A program made the translations under genes and the position numbers. This document shows, piece by piece, positions 34,900-43,399 of a stretch of 64,000 nucleotides of DNA. Within the stretch, counting starts at the first letter, position 1. The number at the start of each line of letters is the position of its first letter. The stretch lies in NCBI RefSeq assembly GCF_001905505.1, contig NZ_LIPG01000001.1:1364001-1428000 (forward strand), written 5' to 3'. Below the pieces are notes generated by a model. It had not been told where the DNA came from, did not search any database, and was given only the letters and a program-made list of their open reading frames with translations. The stretch is from Streptomyces sp. CB02058. GTDB taxonomy: Bacteria > Actinomycetota > Actinomycetes > Streptomycetales > Streptomycetaceae.

Positions 34900-35928
34900 G
34901 TGAGCGAGCCGAGCACCGCTCCTCGTCCAGGTGCCCCGGGCAACCGGTGGGAGCTCATCTGGAGTCACCGGGACGAACTGCTGGAGATCGCGCGCAGCCG
35001 GTCGTCGAGCGCCGAGGAGGCGGAGGACGCCGTCCAGGAGGCGATGATCCGCGCGGTGGAGGACCCCGGTGTCCAGTACGGCCGGGTCCGCTCGTGGCTC
35101 AGGCTCGCGACCGTACGCGCGTGTGCCGACCGGCAGCGGCAGATCGCCCGCGACCGGGAGCTGGGCGTGTCCCTGTCCGCCGCTCCCGCCGCATCCCCCC
35201 TGGTCGAGGAGGAGGCGTGCGACCGCGCGGAGGCCAGATGGCTGGCCGAACGCACCGCCGAACTCCTCCCGGCCCGCCAGGCACAGGCGCTCCGGCTCCA
35301 GGCACAGGACCTCGACGTCGGGCAGGTGGCCCAAACCATGGGGCTGAGCTACCGGGCGACCGAGTCGCTGCTGTCCAGGGCCCGGAGGTCGCTGCGCGGC
35401 ACCCTGGCCGGGAGCCTCGCACTGGCCGCGGCAGCATGGCTGTGTGTGCGCAGATTTCCCCGTACGGGCGCCGGTCAGTCCGCAGGAGCGACCACGGCGG
35501 CGGTGACCCTCGCCGTCGCGGGAGCGGTGCTCCCCGCCGGGCCCCTCGACCGGCCGGACGGCCCGCCTCCTGGCAGCAGATCCGAGGCCCTGGCGCCGCC
35601 CGCCGCACCGGTTGCCGAGTTCCCCGCCCCCCGCACGGCCCGGGTGCGTCCGGCCCCGGCGTTCCCCTCCACGGACCCGCGGCGCCAGGGCGCCTCCTCG
35701 CGGTCCGTCCCGGAGAAGCAGTCGGACACCTACGATCCGCCGGGCCGGGTGGTCGTGGAGATATCGATCGGGTCCGCTTCACCGGCGCCCGAACTGCCCT
35801 CGGTGGCCACACGCCAACCGATACCGGAACTGCCCGTGGAAACCCCGGATGTCCGTCGTCCGGAATTGCCCTCGGTGCGGACGGACATCGCCGCCACGGG
35901 GCTCGGTGTGACCGTCGATCTGCCGTAG
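34900..35928 (+). CDS. ECF-like RNA polymerase sigma factor with membrane-segment and disordered tail
   Basis: The product has 342 residues from GTG 34900. Residues about 17-82 are a sigma-70 region 2 (WELIWSHRDELLEIARSRSS, EDAVQEAMIRAVEDP). Residues about 122-170 are a region 4 helix-turn-helix (LLPARQAQALRLQAQDLDVG; QTMGLSYRATESLLSRARR). A short hydrophobic stretch (about 168-182) and a 150-residue Pro-rich tail with repeated 'ELP' motifs follow. This fusion could keep the sigma domain at the membrane until release. No separate anti-sigma gene is adjacent. The start could also be a few codons earlier. Confidence 0.7.
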   Translation: MSEPSTAPRPGAPGNRWELIWSHRDELLEIARSRSSSAEEAEDAVQEAMIRAVEDPGVQYGRVRSWLRLATVRACADRQRQIARDRELGVSLSAAPAASPLVEEEACDRAEARWLAERTAELLPARQAQALRLQAQDLDVGQVAQTMGLSYRATESLLSRARRSLRGTLAGSLALAAAAWLCVRRFPRTGAGQSAGATTAAVTLAVAGAVLPAGPLDRPDGPPPGSRSEALAPPAAPVAEFPAPRTARVRPAPAFPSTDPRRQGASSRSVPEKQSDTYDPPGRVVVEISIGSASPAPELPSVATRQPIPELPVETPDVRRPELPSVRTDIAATGLGVTVDLP

Positions 35929-35986
35929 AGCTCACCCATGGCGGCCCGGGCCACCTGCGAACCGGCCGTCACATACGGTCTGTTGC

Positions 35987-36490
35987 ATGGCAGCAGAGAA
36001 TCCGAAAACCCCGGCTCCCCGTGTGCAGTTGGTCATCGGCATCGTCCGCCGAGGCGACGACGTCCTGCTCGTGCGTGAGAGCCTCGGCGCCGACGGCGAG
36101 AACCTCTGGTCCCTCCCCGGCGGTGGAGTCGAGGACGGCGAGCTGATGAACGAAGCTCTCCGGCGCGAACTGCGTGAGGAGACGGGGCTGCTGGTGGGCG
36201 ACCCGGTACGGACCGCGTTCCTCATGCACATCGACTCCGAACGGCACCCTTCCGCGCTGGCCGTCGCCTTCGAGGTCGACGAGTGGTCGGGGGACGTCGC
36301 GCCGGAGGACGACGACATCGAACAGGCCGCCTTCTTCCCTCTGCCCGACGCCCTGAAGCTGCTCGGCAAGCTGGACAGCGCAACGCAGCGGGACCCCATC
36401 GTCGGCTATCTGAGCGGAGCTGTCGCGCCGGGGACCACCTGGCTGTATCGCAACCGGGGGAAGGAGGAGACGCTGGTCGCCCGCTGGTGA
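35987..36490 (+). CDS. Nudix hydrolase
   Basis: The product has 167 residues. A complete Nudix box is visible at about 42-64 (GGGVEDGELMNEALRRELRE followed by ETGL), matching GX5EX7REUXEEXGU. It is preceded by the usual beta strands (RVQLVIGIVRRGDDVLLVRE). It hydrolyses a nucleoside diphosphate linked to another group; substrate cannot be told. ATG 35987 is the first start consistent with the fold. Monocistronic. Confidence 0.9.
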   Translation: MAAENPKTPAPRVQLVIGIVRRGDDVLLVRESLGADGENLWSLPGGGVEDGELMNEALRRELREETGLLVGDPVRTAFLMHIDSERHPSALAVAFEVDEWSGDVAPEDDDIEQAAFFPLPDALKLLGKLDSATQRDPIVGYLSGAVAPGTTWLYRNRGKEETLVARW

Positions 36491-36512
36491 AACCCTGGGC
36501 GGGTCGGTGTCC

Positions 36513-36764
36513 TCAGGCGGTGGCGCTCACGAAGGCCGCCCAGGCGGCCGGGGGCACGGTCAGGACCGGGCCGTCGGTGACCTTGGAGTCGCGGATGTGC
36601 ACGGCGGAGGGGTGGGCGGAGACCTCGACGCAGTTGCCGCCCTCGCTGCCGCTGTAGCTGGACTTGTGCCAGTCGTAGGCGACTTCGAGACAGTCGCCGC
36701 CTTCGCTGCCGCTGTAGCTCGACTTGAACCAGGTGAGGCCTGTGCCGTGTGCTGCGCGCGTCAT
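36513..36764 (-). CDS. DUF397 protein with internally duplicated motif
   Basis: The 83-residue DUF397 protein has the family motif twice in tandem (FKSSYSGSEGGDCLEVA and HKSSYSGSEGGNCVEVS), followed by the usual 'VHIRDSKVTDGPVLTVPPAAWAAFV' ending. It is 4-bp overlapped (ATGA) with the upstream HTH regulator. DUF397 proteins are the small partners of WhiJ/Scr1-type regulators in Streptomyces. The duplication is also visible at DNA level (about 36630-36727). Confidence 0.92.
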   Translation of the reverse strand: MTRAAHGTGLTWFKSSYSGSEGGDCLEVAYDWHKSSYSGSEGGNCVEVSAHPSAVHIRDSKVTDGPVLTVPPAAWAAFVSATA

Positions 36765-37582
36765 GACTCTCCTAGCAGGTCGTCCAATAGGCGCTTGCTC
36801 TCCTCGGGGGACAGCGCCTGCGAACGCAGCATCCCATATTTCTGGTGCAGCACACTGACCTCGTCTAGGTCGTCGATCAGCACGCTGACGCGCTGCCCCT
36901 CGATGTAAGCCAGTTGATCGTGGTCGGGCGTCTCCAGCAGCACCATCGGCCCATCGAGCGCGGCATGTGTCTCACGGTTCGTGGGCATGATCTGGAGTCC
37001 CAGAAAGGGGAATTCTGCACAGTGGCGAAGGTGCAGGATCTGCTCGCGCAGCACGGCCCGGCCCCCGAGGGGGCGCGTCAGAATGCACTCCTCCAACAGG
37101 AAATTGGCCATCAGTCGGGGCTTGCGGTCGAAGACGCGCTGCCGGTCGAGCCGGGCCGCGACGCGCTCCTCCAACTCACCGTCCTCCAGGGGTGGGTAGA
37201 GGCTCGCGAACACCGCCTTGGCGTACTCCTCGGTCTGGAGCAGCCCAGGAACCACCTGGCTCTGATACGACAGCAGCGTCACCGCCTCCTGCTCGTACTC
37301 CACGAAGTCCTGCACGAACGCCGGGAACCGCTCCTTCTGCGGCACCTTCGCCACCGCGACCCCCAACGCCCCCTTCGTATCCAGCAGTTCGTCCAGCTGT
37401 GCCGCGAAGTTCGCCTGGAGTGCGCGGCGCCCCTGCTCGATCGAGGCGATCGTGTCCTCGCCCACGCAGAACCGGTCGGCCAGCGATGTCTGCGTGTGCC
37501 CCGCCGCGCGGCGGAACGCGGCCAGCTGCGCGCCGATGACATGCCAGGACGTGACGCGCTTGTTCCTCTTCACCGAATGCAT
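36761..37582 (-). CDS. XRE-family HTH regulator with DUF5753 (WhiJ/Scr1-like)
   Basis: The product is 273 residues if started at ATG 37582; an in-frame start at 37666 is possible but lacks support. The N-terminal helix-turn-helix (IGAQLAAFRRAAGHTQTSLADRF, EDTIASIEQGRRALQ) is followed by a DUF5753 domain (about 90-265: LLSYQSQVVPGLLQTEEYAKAVFASL..., 'ILTRPLGGRAVLREQILHL', 'HDQLAYIEGQ'). It forms the classic triad with DUF397 (downstream, coupled) and an RsbW-like ATPase (divergent), many copies of which affect development and antibiotic production in Streptomyces. Confidence 0.92.
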   Translation of the reverse strand: MHSVKRNKRVTSWHVIGAQLAAFRRAAGHTQTSLADRFCVGEDTIASIEQGRRALQANFAAQLDELLDTKGALGVAVAKVPQKERFPAFVQDFVEYEQEAVTLLSYQSQVVPGLLQTEEYAKAVFASLYPPLEDGELEERVAARLDRQRVFDRKPRLMANFLLEECILTRPLGGRAVLREQILHLRHCAEFPFLGLQIMPTNRETHAALDGPMVLLETPDHDQLAYIEGQRVSVLIDDLDEVSVLHQKYGMLRSQALSPEESKRLLDDLLGES

Positions 37583-37627
37583 GCCGTGCCTTTCCCCGTA
37601 CCCGAGCCCCGCCGGACCCGTCAGGGC

Positions 37628-37648
37628 TCGTACAAACCTGGTGTACGA
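37628..37648. promoter_or_regulatory. Inverted repeat in the divergent regulator/ATPase promoter region
   Basis: TCGTAC and GTACGA are spaced by 9 bp between the WhiJ-like gene and the RsbW-like gene. This could be an autoregulatory site of the HTH protein. The match is short. Confidence 0.3.
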
Positions 37649-37694
37649 CCTGACGCGGTGCTTCACAGTAGTGACGTTCTGTGACAGTCGTCCT

Positions 37695-38138
37695 GTGAAT
37701 GAGACAACGCGACTCGCCTCCTTCCGTGAGGCGTTCTACCGGCGTGAGCGCAGGTCCGTCCCCCTCGTGCGGAAGTTCGTACGGCAGGCGCTGCTCGACT
37801 GGGCGTGCGAGGTGGACATCGGGGACGTACTGCTCTGCGTGACCGAACTCGCCACCAACGCGCTGATCCACGGGGTGCCGCCGGGCAGAGGTTTCCGGGT
37901 CCACCTCACCCTGGGCCACGTGCTCCGGGTCGAGGTGCACGACAGCGGGGGCGGCCAGGTCAGGGAAGCCGTGCCCCCGCTCGACGCGGAGTGGGGCAGG
38001 GGGCTGGTGCTCGTCGAGGCGCTCGCCGACGACTGGGGGGTGGGGGAGCGGCAGCCGGGGAAGACCGTCTGGTGCGAGTTTGCCGCTTCGGCAAGCAAGT
38101 TTGTCGAACGGGGTGAGCGGGCGCACCATCTGCCGTGA
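37695..38138 (+). CDS. ATP-binding protein, RsbW-like anti-sigma kinase fold (HATPase_c_2)
   Basis: The product has 147 residues from GTG 37695. GHKL motifs are visible: N-box 'VTELATNALIHG', G1 'VEVHDSGGGQ', and G2 'GRGLVLVEALADDWGV'. The C-terminal 'GKTVWCEF' closes the fold. Family members bind ATP and may phosphorylate an antisigma antagonist, but in Streptomyces most are orphan partners of WhiJ/DUF397 pairs, as here. Adjacent divergence from the HTH gene supports the triad. Confidence 0.85.
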   Translation: MNETTRLASFREAFYRRERRSVPLVRKFVRQALLDWACEVDIGDVLLCVTELATNALIHGVPPGRGFRVHLTLGHVLRVEVHDSGGGQVREAVPPLDAEWGRGLVLVEALADDWGVGERQPGKTVWCEFAASASKFVERGERAHHLP

Positions 38139-38153
38139 CAGGAGGTGTTCCGC

Positions 38154-39191
38154 ATGAACGAGACGAACCAGCGGTACGACGTAGTGGTGATCGGCGGCGG
38201 GGCCGCCGGACTGAGCGGGGCGCTCGCCCTCGCACGGGCGCGGCGTTCCGTGCTCGTGATCGACGGCGGCAGACCGCGCAACGCGCCCGCGTCCCACGTG
38301 CACAACTACCTGGGGCGCGAGGGCACCCCGCCCTCGGAGCTGCTGGCCATCGGCCGGGCCGAGGCGGCGGACTACGGCGCGGAGATCGTCCGGGGCGACG
38401 TCGTGTCCGCCGCGAAGGAGGCCGACGGCTACCGGGTCGTACGGGAGGACGGCGGCGTCGTCGAGGCGCGCCGCCTCCTCGTGACCACCGGGCTCGTCGA
38501 CGAGCTGCCGGCGGTCGACGGGCTGGCCGGGCGCTGGGGCCGGGAGGTGCTGCACTGCCCGTACTGCCACGGCTGGGAGGTGCGGGACCGAGCGGTCGGC
38601 ATTCTGGCCGTCAATCCGATGGCCGTGCACCAGGCACTGCTGTGGCGGCAGTGGTCCGACGACGTGGTGCTGTTCCGCCACGACCGGGCGGACTTCACCG
38701 ACGAGGAGTACGAGCGTCTGGCCGCCCGGGACATCTCCGTGGTCGACGGGGAGGTGGCCGGGCTGGAGGTGACCGGCGACCGGCTCACCGGCGTACGCCT
38801 CGCCGGGGGCACGGTGATCCCGCGCGAGGCGCTCGTGGTCGCTCCGCGCTTCACCGCCCGCTCGGCGGTCCTGGAGGGCCTCGGCCTGCGGCCCACGCCC
38901 ATGGAGATCGGCGGCCAGGTCGTCGGCACGTACATCGCGGCCGACCCCGCCGGGGCGACCGAGGTGCCCGGGGTATGGGTGGCCGGTAACGTCGCCAACC
39001 TCATGGAGCAGGTCGTCGGCGCCGCAGCCGCCGGACTCAAGTCCGCGTCGATGATCAACATGGACCTCGTCGAGGAGGACACCCGCCGCGCGGTCGAGGC
39101 CCGCCGCACCCCCTTCTCGGCCGAGGCCGAGCGCCAGGTCACCGAGCGCGTGCTCGGGGACCGCCGTCACGGACTTCAGGAGACCCGATGA
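38154..39191 (+). CDS. NAD(P)/FAD-dependent oxidoreductase, thioredoxin-reductase-like
   Basis: The product has 345 residues from ATG 38154, behind a perfect GGAGG. The FAD-binding GxGxxG is in 'VVVIGGGAAGLSGALALARA'. A redox CxxC is in HCPYCHGWE (about 142-145), and the second FAD motif is in 'TEVPGVWVAGNVANLMEQVVGAAAAG'. The NAD(P)-binding region near 155-185 has lost the standard GxGxxG ('AVGILAVNPMAVHQALLWRQ'), typical of this TrxR-like subgroup. It probably reduces a small thiol or metabolite instead of thioredoxin. The stop overlaps the methyltransferase ATG (ATGA). Confidence 0.85.
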   Translation: MNETNQRYDVVVIGGGAAGLSGALALARARRSVLVIDGGRPRNAPASHVHNYLGREGTPPSELLAIGRAEAADYGAEIVRGDVVSAAKEADGYRVVREDGGVVEARRLLVTTGLVDELPAVDGLAGRWGREVLHCPYCHGWEVRDRAVGILAVNPMAVHQALLWRQWSDDVVLFRHDRADFTDEEYERLAARDISVVDGEVAGLEVTGDRLTGVRLAGGTVIPREALVVAPRFTARSAVLEGLGLRPTPMEIGGQVVGTYIAADPAGATEVPGVWVAGNVANLMEQVVGAAAAGLKSASMINMDLVEEDTRRAVEARRTPFSAEAERQVTERVLGDRRHGLQETR

Positions 39192-39829
39192 CCACGGACA
39201 GCACCCGCACCGACGCCGAGATGTGGGACGACAGGTACCGCGAGAGCGACCGGATCTGGAGCGGGAACCCCAACGTCGTCCTCGTCCGCGAGGTGGAGGG
39301 CCTGGGGCCCGGCCGCGCGCTCGACCTGGGCTGCGGCGAGGGCGCCGACGCGGTGTGGCTCGCCCGGTGGGGCTGGCATGTCACGGCGACCGACATCTCA
39401 CGGGTCGCGCTGGAGCGCGCTGCGGTCCACGCGGCCGAGGCCGGTGTCGCTGACCGCATCGACTGGCAGTGGCACGACCTGGGGGCGTCGTTCCCGGAGG
39501 GGGAGTACGACCTGGTCTCCGCCCAGTTCCTCCACTCGATGGGCGACCTTCCCCGTGAGGCGATCCTGCGCCGGGCGGCGTCGGCGGTTGCTCCGGGCGG
39601 GGTGCTGCTGATCGTCGGGCACGCCGGCTTCCCCTCCTGGGAGCACGACCACCCGGAGATGGAGCTGCCGACGACGGACGAGGTGCTCGCCTCCCTCGAA
39701 CTCCCGGAGGGCGAGTGGGAGGTGTTGCTCAGCGAGGAACACGAACGCATCCAGAACGACCCGGACGGCAACCCCACGACCCGCACCGACAACGCGCTGA
39801 AGGTCCGCCGCAGGCCGGCGGACCGCTGA
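39188..39829 (+). CDS. SAM-dependent class I methyltransferase
   Basis: The product has 213 residues. Motif I is 'ALDLGCGEGADAVWLARWGW' (about 41-60), with 'VTATDIS' after it, and motif IV 'YDLVSAQFLHSM'. The N-terminus 'MWDDRYRESDRIWSGNPNVVL' is typical of the tellurite-resistance/thiopurine-like methyltransferase group. It is coupled to the TrxR-like flavoprotein by a 4-bp overlap, a pairing common in actinomycetes and suggesting a shared thiol or metalloid detoxification role (inferred). Confidence 0.85.
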   Translation: MTTDSTRTDAEMWDDRYRESDRIWSGNPNVVLVREVEGLGPGRALDLGCGEGADAVWLARWGWHVTATDISRVALERAAVHAAEAGVADRIDWQWHDLGASFPEGEYDLVSAQFLHSMGDLPREAILRRAASAVAPGGVLLIVGHAGFPSWEHDHPEMELPTTDEVLASLELPEGEWEVLLSEEHERIQNDPDGNPTTRTDNALKVRRRPADR

Positions 39830-39831
39830 CG

Positions 39832-39882
39832 CCGAGCGCCCGCCGTCCTCCCCGGAAGGGGGAGGGCCGGCGGGCGCGCTCG
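39832..39882. terminator. Bidirectional hairpin between methyltransferase and YceI
   Basis: CCGAGCG...CCCGCC pairs with GGCGGG...CGCTCGG, with an inner CCTCCCC/GGGGAGG pairing. It lies between convergent genes. Confidence 0.65.
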
Positions 39883-39893
39883 GTGGGGGTGCG

Positions 39894-40508
39894 TCAGGCC
39901 TGCGGGGCGGACTTGATCGCGGAGATGTCGAAGTTCAGCTTGACCTTGTCGCCGACCAGCACGCCGCCGGTCTCCAGCGCGGCGTTGTAGGTCAGGCCCC
40001 AGTCGGAGCGCAGGATCTCGGCGCTGCCCTCGAAGCCCACGCGCTGGTTGCCGTAGGGGTCGGTGGCGGAGCCGTTGAACTCCAGGTCGATGGAGAGCGG
40101 GCGGGTGACGTCCTTGATCGTGAGGTCGCCCGTGATGCGGAAGGTCTCGCCGCCGAGCTGCTCGGCCTGCGTGGAGCGGAACGTCATCAGGGGGAACGTC
40201 TCGGCGTCGAAGAAGTCGCCGCTGACCAGGTGGCCGTCGCGGTCGGCGATGCCGGTGTCGACGCTGGCGATCTTGACGTCGATCGAGGCGTTGGAGGCGG
40301 AGGGGTCCGTGCCGTCCAGCACGAGGGTGCCCTCGTGGTCACCGAAGGAGCCGCGCACGTTGGTGACCATGGCGTGGCGCACCGTGAAGCCGATGCTGCT
40401 GTGGGCCGGGTCGATCGTGTAGGTGCCGGTCAGGGCGGCCAGCGCCGGGTCCACGGCGAGGGTCGCGGTGGTGGACGGGGCGGTGTTCTTGCGGTTGAAC
40501 AGAGCCAT
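39894..40508 (-). CDS. YceI-family lipocalin-like isoprenoid-binding protein
   Basis: The product has 204 residues from ATG 40508, behind GGAGGAG. YceI features: 'GTYTIDPAHSSIGFTVRHAMVTNVRGSF', 'FDAETFPLMTFRS', 'GDLTIKDVTRPL', 'FDISAIKS'. There is no signal peptide, so it is cytoplasmic, unlike E. coli YceI. Family members bind polyprenyl chains and are linked to stress. Monocistronic. Repeated TTCAA motifs in its promoter suggest MarR-type control. Confidence 0.92.
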   Translation of the reverse strand: MALFNRKNTAPSTTATLAVDPALAALTGTYTIDPAHSSIGFTVRHAMVTNVRGSFGDHEGTLVLDGTDPSASNASIDVKIASVDTGIADRDGHLVSGDFFDAETFPLMTFRSTQAEQLGGETFRITGDLTIKDVTRPLSIDLEFNGSATDPYGNQRVGFEGSAEILRSDWGLTYNAALETGGVLVGDKVKLNFDISAIKSAPQA

Positions 40509-40574
40509 GGCTCCTCCTCGGGGACGTGTTCCGGCGCGTTCCGTTGGATCGGACCGCCGAACGTTTGGTTTAAC

Positions 40575-40618
40575 CTTCAACGAGATTCACTGTAGACCCA
40601 TCTTGTTCAAAGTTCAAC
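40575..40618. promoter_or_regulatory. TTCAA-repeat site upstream of yceI
   Basis: The stretch contains 'ccttcaacg' and the direct repeat GTTCAAAGTTCAAC (40605-40618) in an AT-rich patch upstream of the yceI start. TTGAA/TTCAA half-sites are common in MarR-family operators, and yceI genes are often MarR-linked. No regulator gene is adjacent. Confidence 0.35.
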
Positions 40619-40750
40619 ATCAAGGGTCCAGGCCGGTCCGAAAGTCGCGCCCGCCGCGCTCCTGTCCGCTGTGACCCCCTGGCGGACGCGCGTAGAGCTG
40701 GGGCAGTATCTCCCTGCCCCCTAATTGTCATGAGCAGGAGGACTTTCCCC

Positions 40751-41275
40751 ATGCTGAACCGTCCCAGACTCCGCTCGGCCCTCACCGCCCTCGCCCTCGT
40801 GCTCGGCGCCCTCTTCGCGCCCGGCGTCGGCGTGCTCGGCGGCGGTGCCACCGAGGCGCACGCCGTGACCAAGCTGACGCACTCCCAGGCGACCTCCCGC
40901 TTCACCTCGTCCGGGATCACCTGGTCGTCCTCCGGGGGCTGTTCCAACAGGAACGTCTCCACCTGCACGTCCTTCGACCAGCTCAACCTGACCAGCGCCC
41001 AGGGCGCCCAGACGCTGAAGAGCGCCACCGGGTGCGCGCTCAACATCACCGGGGGCACCGAGACGGGGCACGCGAGCGGCACGTACTCGCACTGGAACGG
41101 CTACAAGCTCGACTTCGGCAAGAGCACCTGCCTCACGAACTACGTGAAGGGCGTGTTCAGTTACATCGGCCTGCGCGGCGACGGCGCCCCGCAGTACAAG
41201 TCCGGCTCGGGCAACGTCTACGCCGACGAGGGCAACCACTGGGACGTGACGTACTACAACTGCGGCGGCTGCTGA
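40751..41275 (+). CDS. Secreted M15-like (D-Ala-D-Ala carboxypeptidase-type) protein
   Basis: The product has 174 residues; ATG 40751 is chosen because AGGAGG lies 10 bp upstream, between it and an earlier ATG at 40730. A signal peptide (MLNRPRLRSALTALALVLGA ... EAHA) is followed by a domain with 'ALNITGGTETGHASGTYSHW', 'NGYKLDF' and 'YADEGNHWDVTYYNC'. The H-(x)n-D ... H-W-D arrangement resembles the zinc ligands of M15 peptidases. At least six Cys suggest disulfides. It could act on peptidoglycan stem peptides. The assignment rests on motif resemblance. Confidence 0.6.
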   Translation: MLNRPRLRSALTALALVLGALFAPGVGVLGGGATEAHAVTKLTHSQATSRFTSSGITWSSSGGCSNRNVSTCTSFDQLNLTSAQGAQTLKSATGCALNITGGTETGHASGTYSHWNGYKLDFGKSTCLTNYVKGVFSYIGLRGDGAPQYKSGSGNVYADEGNHWDVTYYNCGGC

Positions 41276-41293
41276 CCGCGTCCACCGCACACA

Positions 41294-41343
41294 CGGCGGT
41301 GCCCCCGTCCGGCCGTTTCCGGGGCCGGGCGGGGGCACCGCCG
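41294..41343. terminator. Bidirectional hairpin terminator
   Basis: A 21-bp near-perfect stem (41294-41314/41323-41343) with an 8-nt loop lies between convergent genes. Confidence 0.8.
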
Positions 41344-41362
41344 CGTCATGCCGGGCGCCGCG

Positions 41363-43111
41363 TCAGACCTGCGGCTCCAGCGCGGGGCCGAGCGAGGCGA
41401 ACTTCTCCTTGCTGACCACCCGGCGCGGTGGCCAGGTGATGTTCTCCGGCGGCCAGCTCTGTCCGGTCTTCTTCAGGAACCAGGCCGGCGGCTCGTACAT
41501 CGGCGGCTCGTACCCCTCGGGCAGCGCGGTCTTCCACGTCAGGCCCTCGGTCCGCTTCCGGAACTCCTCCTTGATGCCGGCCAGCAGCTCCGGCTTCACC
41601 AGGAGGTCCACCGCGGTGGCGGCCAGATAGGCGGCCGCGGCCCTGATCGCCGCGTGGCCCGGCGCCGATCCCGCGCACGAGGCGGTCGACCAGGTGTGCA
41701 TCTTCGACCCGACCGGGGCGAGCGCGGCACCCATCGAGACGGTCGGCACCTGCCAGCTGATGTCGGCCACATCGGTGGAACCGCCGCCCAGGAAGACCGG
41801 GTTGGGCGGGGACAGGGTGCCGATCTTGTCGTGCAGGCCGCTCTCCGGGAGCCCCAGCGAGCTCTGGAGCTCCTTGGCCAGACGCTGGGCGTCCGCCGAG
41901 AACACCGGCGGCCCGATCTGGCGCATGTTGTCGTACATCAGCTCGGCGAACGCCTTCGACGGGAGCTGGTTCCAGCACGCGGAGGTGATCCGGTGCCGGA
42001 CCGAGGTGCGGCTCGCCGTCGCCGCGGCCTCCGACACGGCGATGACCTTGTCCAGCAGCGAGGCGACGCGCGCGACGCTGCCCTCGCGGACGTAGTAGGA
42101 GATCTCCGCGATCTCCGGGGTCACGTTGGGGATGTCCCCGCCGTTGTTGATCACCCAGTGCAGCCGGGCGGACGGGCCCATGCTCTCCTCGCGGAGGAAC
42201 TCCGACATGGTCGCCATCATCACGGCCGCGTCCAGCGCGCTCTTGTTGCCCAGCGGGGTACCGCCGTGGCCGGCGACGCCGAGGAACGTGAAGGTGACGG
42301 CCGTCATCGCGTTGGACGTGCCCCAGCCGGTGGCGTTGCCGGTCGAGGGGTGCCAGTCGAGGAAGGCGTCGAGCCCGTCGTAGACGCCCTTGCTGACGGC
42401 GTACGTCTTGCCGATCAGCTGCTCCTCGGCGGTCGAGCCGAAGAACTTCACCGTCACGTCGAGCTTGTGGCGCCGGGACGCCTCGGCGACCGCCGCTGCT
42501 GCCGCCGCCGCAGCCGCTCCCAGGGCGCAGTGCCCGCAGCCGTGGCCGCTCCCGTAGCCCGGGGCGAACGGATCGTGGATGTACTCCTTCGGGTCGTGCT
42601 CGCCCACGCCCTTGTTCTGGGACAGGCCGGGCAGGGCGTCGTACTCACCGCTGAAACCGATGACCGGGCCGCCCCTGCCGCGGGTGTACGTCGCGGTGAA
42701 GGCGGTCGGGAAGCCCGCCGTCCCGAACCGGACGTCGAAGCCCGCCTTGCGCAGGAAGTCGGCCTGGGCCAGGGAGGAGTTCCACTCCCGCAGGCTCAGT
42801 TCCGCGTGCTCCCAGATCTCGTCGTTCAGCCCGGTGATCCGGGAGGCGTTCTTCTCGATCCAGCCGAGCGCCGTCCGCTTCGCCGCCGAGTCCTCGGCGA
42901 GCCCCTCGGGCGCGGTGTAGGCGGCGGCGTCCGCCGACGCGAGTCCGGCCGCCTCGTCGGAGGCCGCCGCCATGGCCGGGTCCGCCGTCGCGGCGACCGC
43001 CGTGGTGGCTATTCCGGCGGCTCCGAGCATCTGCATGATCCGGCGGCGGCTGAGCCCGTCACCTGTCCGTACCGCGTGGTCGTGGTCGCTGGGGTCGTGC
43101 AGATCGCACAC
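41363..43111 (-). CDS. Tat-exported M20-family amidohydrolase (AbgB-like)
   Basis: The product has 582 residues from GTG 43111, chosen for GGAGG 6 nt upstream; the in-frame ATG at 43183 lacks one. A twin-arginine signal (SRRRIMQMLGAAGIATTAVA) is near residue 22. The M20 core shows metal-ligand regions 'GFSGEYDALPG' and 'GHGCGHCALGAA', 'TAEE' with the catalytic Glu pair, and the dimerisation domain 'GVAGHGGTP'. Closest in layout to p-aminobenzoyl-glutamate hydrolase subunit B or indole-acetyl-amino-acid hydrolases. Substrate unknown. It is followed upstream by a second amidohydrolase on the same strand, 288 bp away. Confidence 0.85.
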   Translation of the reverse strand: MCDLHDPSDHDHAVRTGDGLSRRRIMQMLGAAGIATTAVAATADPAMAAASDEAAGLASADAAAYTAPEGLAEDSAAKRTALGWIEKNASRITGLNDEIWEHAELSLREWNSSLAQADFLRKAGFDVRFGTAGFPTAFTATYTRGRGGPVIGFSGEYDALPGLSQNKGVGEHDPKEYIHDPFAPGYGSGHGCGHCALGAAAAAAAAAVAEASRRHKLDVTVKFFGSTAEEQLIGKTYAVSKGVYDGLDAFLDWHPSTGNATGWGTSNAMTAVTFTFLGVAGHGGTPLGNKSALDAAVMMATMSEFLREESMGPSARLHWVINNGGDIPNVTPEIAEISYYVREGSVARVASLLDKVIAVSEAAATASRTSVRHRITSACWNQLPSKAFAELMYDNMRQIGPPVFSADAQRLAKELQSSLGLPESGLHDKIGTLSPPNPVFLGGGSTDVADISWQVPTVSMGAALAPVGSKMHTWSTASCAGSAPGHAAIRAAAAYLAATAVDLLVKPELLAGIKEEFRKRTEGLTWKTALPEGYEPPMYEPPAWFLKKTGQSWPPENITWPPRRVVSKEKFASLGPALEPQV

Positions 43112-43133
43112 AGGCGCCTCCGGGCCGATGGTG

Positions 43134-43145
43134 TGTACAAGTACA
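43134..43145. promoter_or_regulatory. Palindrome upstream of the M20 amidohydrolase
   Basis: TGTACAAGTACA is a perfect inverted repeat (5-bp arms, 2-bp spacer) 23 bp before the GTG start. Its position would suit an operator. No regulator is adjacent. Confidence 0.4.
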
Positions 43146-43399
43146 GTGCCCGGCACTCTCCATTCCGGATGTTGCGAAGTCAAGAGGTCTGCGTGTCCTC
43201 GGAGTTACGCATTCCGCTACGGCCCGGTAGGGGCCACGCGTCGGCGGAGCCGCCTGTTCCGTTACGGGCGGGAGGGGCTGTCGGCCCAGGGAGTGCCGCA
43301 CTCCGCCGGCCCGGGACGGGCCGCGTCGTACCTTCCTCACGGCCGGGACGGGCCGCGTGCCGGCCGGGTCGCGCACTCCGCCTCGGCCGGTCCGGCGGC

